DNA from: an uncultured Lachnospiraceae bacterium
Lineage (GTDB): Bacteria > Bacillota > Clostridia > Lachnospirales > Lachnospiraceae
Length of the DNA: 64,000 nucleotides
Assembly (NCBI GenBank): GCA_947382355.1
Contig: CANCYR010000004.1
Location: 42,089-106,088 of the forward strand
Direction: 5' to 3'
Under the pieces are notes generated by a model that was not told the DNA's origin, searched no databases, and saw only the letters and a list, made by a program, of their open reading frames with translations. The position numbers and the translations under genes are program-made. Of the stretch, positions 63,303 to 64,000 are shown piece by piece. The stretch's first letter is position 1. Each line of letters opens with the position of its first letter.

Positions 63303-63896
63303 ATGAAAGAAGTATTACATAATATGGAACTGAAATTAAAAAACGGGACAATCATTTATCCGGAGATTACTTACTCTAAACGAAAATCCATCGGAATCCG
63401 AATTGACAGCCAGGGCCGGGTAAAGGTAAGGGCTCCTTTTTTTACTTCTAAAAAGTGGATTGAAAAGGTTTTAGCGGAACGGGTAGAATGGATTGAAGAA
63501 ACATTAGTGCAAATAGAAACGGAAAAGAAATATCATGTCCCTGAGTTTCATGAAGATGAAATAAAGAAATACCGGAAAGAAGCAAGATTAATCCTATCTG
63601 CAAAGGCAGAATGCTTTGGCAGGCAAATGAAAGTGTCTTATGGACGAATTGCCATCAAAGACCAGAAAAGCTGCTGGGGAAGCTGCAGCGCCAGGAAAAA
63701 TTTAAATTTTAACTGGAGGCTGGTCTTAATGCCGGAAGAAATACTGGACTATGTAGTAGTCCATGAACTGGCTCATTTAAAGCAGCTTAATCATTCGCCG
63801 GAATTTTGGCGGACAGTGGAAGAGGTTCTGCCGGACTATAAGGACAGACGAAAATGGCTAAAGGAAAACGGGAAATATTTTATCAGGCAGTCGTAA
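63303..63896 (+). CDS. YgjP-like M48 family metallopeptidase
   Basis: This is 197 residues. The zinc motif VVHELAHLKQLNHSPEFW (HExxH plus the third His) is intact, preceded by SCWGSCSARKNLNFNWRLVLMP, which is typical of the YgjP/DUF45 group. The end, PDYKDRRKWLKENG, is also diagnostic. Members are soluble, SprT-like peptidases; the substrate is unknown. No close-in promoter was seen in the 100-base gap before it. Confidence 0.9.
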   Translation: MKEVLHNMELKLKNGTIIYPEITYSKRKSIGIRIDSQGRVKVRAPFFTSKKWIEKVLAERVEWIEETLVQIETEKKYHVPEFHEDEIKKYRKEARLILSAKAECFGRQMKVSYGRIAIKDQKSCWGSCSARKNLNFNWRLVLMPEEILDYVVVHELAHLKQLNHSPEFWRTVEEVLPDYKDRRKWLKENGKYFIRQS

Positions 63897-63974
63897 AAGA
63901 CATTTTAAGTAACAGTTCAGCCTGCAAGTTTTGGATTTGAGGACACAGGAGGGGCAAGGTAGATAGAAGTCTTA

Positions 63975-64000
63975 GGGGCACGCTTTCGCTCTGATAAAAA
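63975..64000 (+). repeat. Dispersed palindromic element, copy D (cut by the window edge)
   Basis: The last bases contain GCACGCTTTCGCTCTGATAA followed by AAA, the conserved start of the core seen in copies B, C and (reversed) A. The sequence just before (about 63940-63974) is presumably its unique left arm; the right arm lies outside the window. Confidence 0.6.

Noticed and set aside
1..64000. tRNA, rRNA, riboswitch or T-box
   Set aside because: I looked for CCA-ended clover-leaf segments, rRNA blocks and T-box motifs upstream of genes and saw none I could support. A covariance search would settle it.

Overview
The window reads as chromosome of a low-GC, Gram-positive, probably endospore-forming anaerobe of the Clostridia, most likely Lachnospiraceae. 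The evidence is the gene content and order: yqfC-yqfD-phoH-HD protein-ybeY, mutS-mutL-miaA followed by the methionine gamma-lyase-like gene, mre-PBP2-min-rodA-mgsA, HlyD-yggS-sepF, meso-DAP dehydrogenase, and a secreted transglutaminase-like protein with BspA-type repeats. The family assignment is inference. I saw no rRNA, tRNA, CRISPR array or intact insertion sequence.

Region 1 (1-9180) is visibly more AT-rich and is a decaying Rhs polymorphic-toxin tail. The 3' part of an rhs gene is joined directly to a small membrane-protein gene, so no toxin domain remains. Two more rhs fragments follow (about 2600-2722 and 4213-4583). Around them lie members of three small membrane-protein families, here called A, B and C, which are candidate immunity proteins. 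Many are broken by frameshift, truncation or insertion; one family-A gene is split by a DUF4143 ATPase gene.

Region 2 (9190-19400) holds a metallophosphoesterase with a long C-terminal extension, a two-gene chromate-type transporter on the minus strand, a divergent BlaI/MecI repressor with a cluster of likely operators, an XRE regulator paired with a small membrane protein that shares its C-terminal domain, the secreted transglutaminase protein, ddh, a cysteine-cluster protein and a NYN-LOTUS protein.

Region 3 (19750-44330) is core metabolism and information processing, all on the plus strand with short gaps: pyrimidine-nucleoside phosphorylase, sporulation genes yqfC/yqfD, phoH, an HD-like membrane protein lacking the HD aspartate, ybeY, a DUF3048 lipoprotein, a SpoVB-like flippase, a BofC-like protein, two flavoproteins, proB-DUF896-5-FTHF cyclo-ligase-proA-metF, then miaB, mutS-mutL-miaA and a lipoprotein.

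Region 4 (44750-63900) is the cell-shape and division block: a methionine gamma-lyase-like enzyme, DUF4321, radC, mreB-mreC-mreD-PBP2, minC-minD-minE, rodA/ftsW, mgsA, a D,D-carboxypeptidase, a P-loop protein, a HlyD-like protein, yggS, sepF, aroB, lspA, an RluA-type pseudouridine synthase and a YgjP-like metallopeptidase.

The most unusual signal outside genes is a dispersed palindromic element. Three copies and one window-cut copy (17392-17607 inverted, 19411-19551, 58909-59118, and about 63975 to the end) share a conserved core. In each complete copy the core sits between long inverted arms that match each other but not those of the other copies. A related hairpin lies between miaB and mutS (37127-37258).
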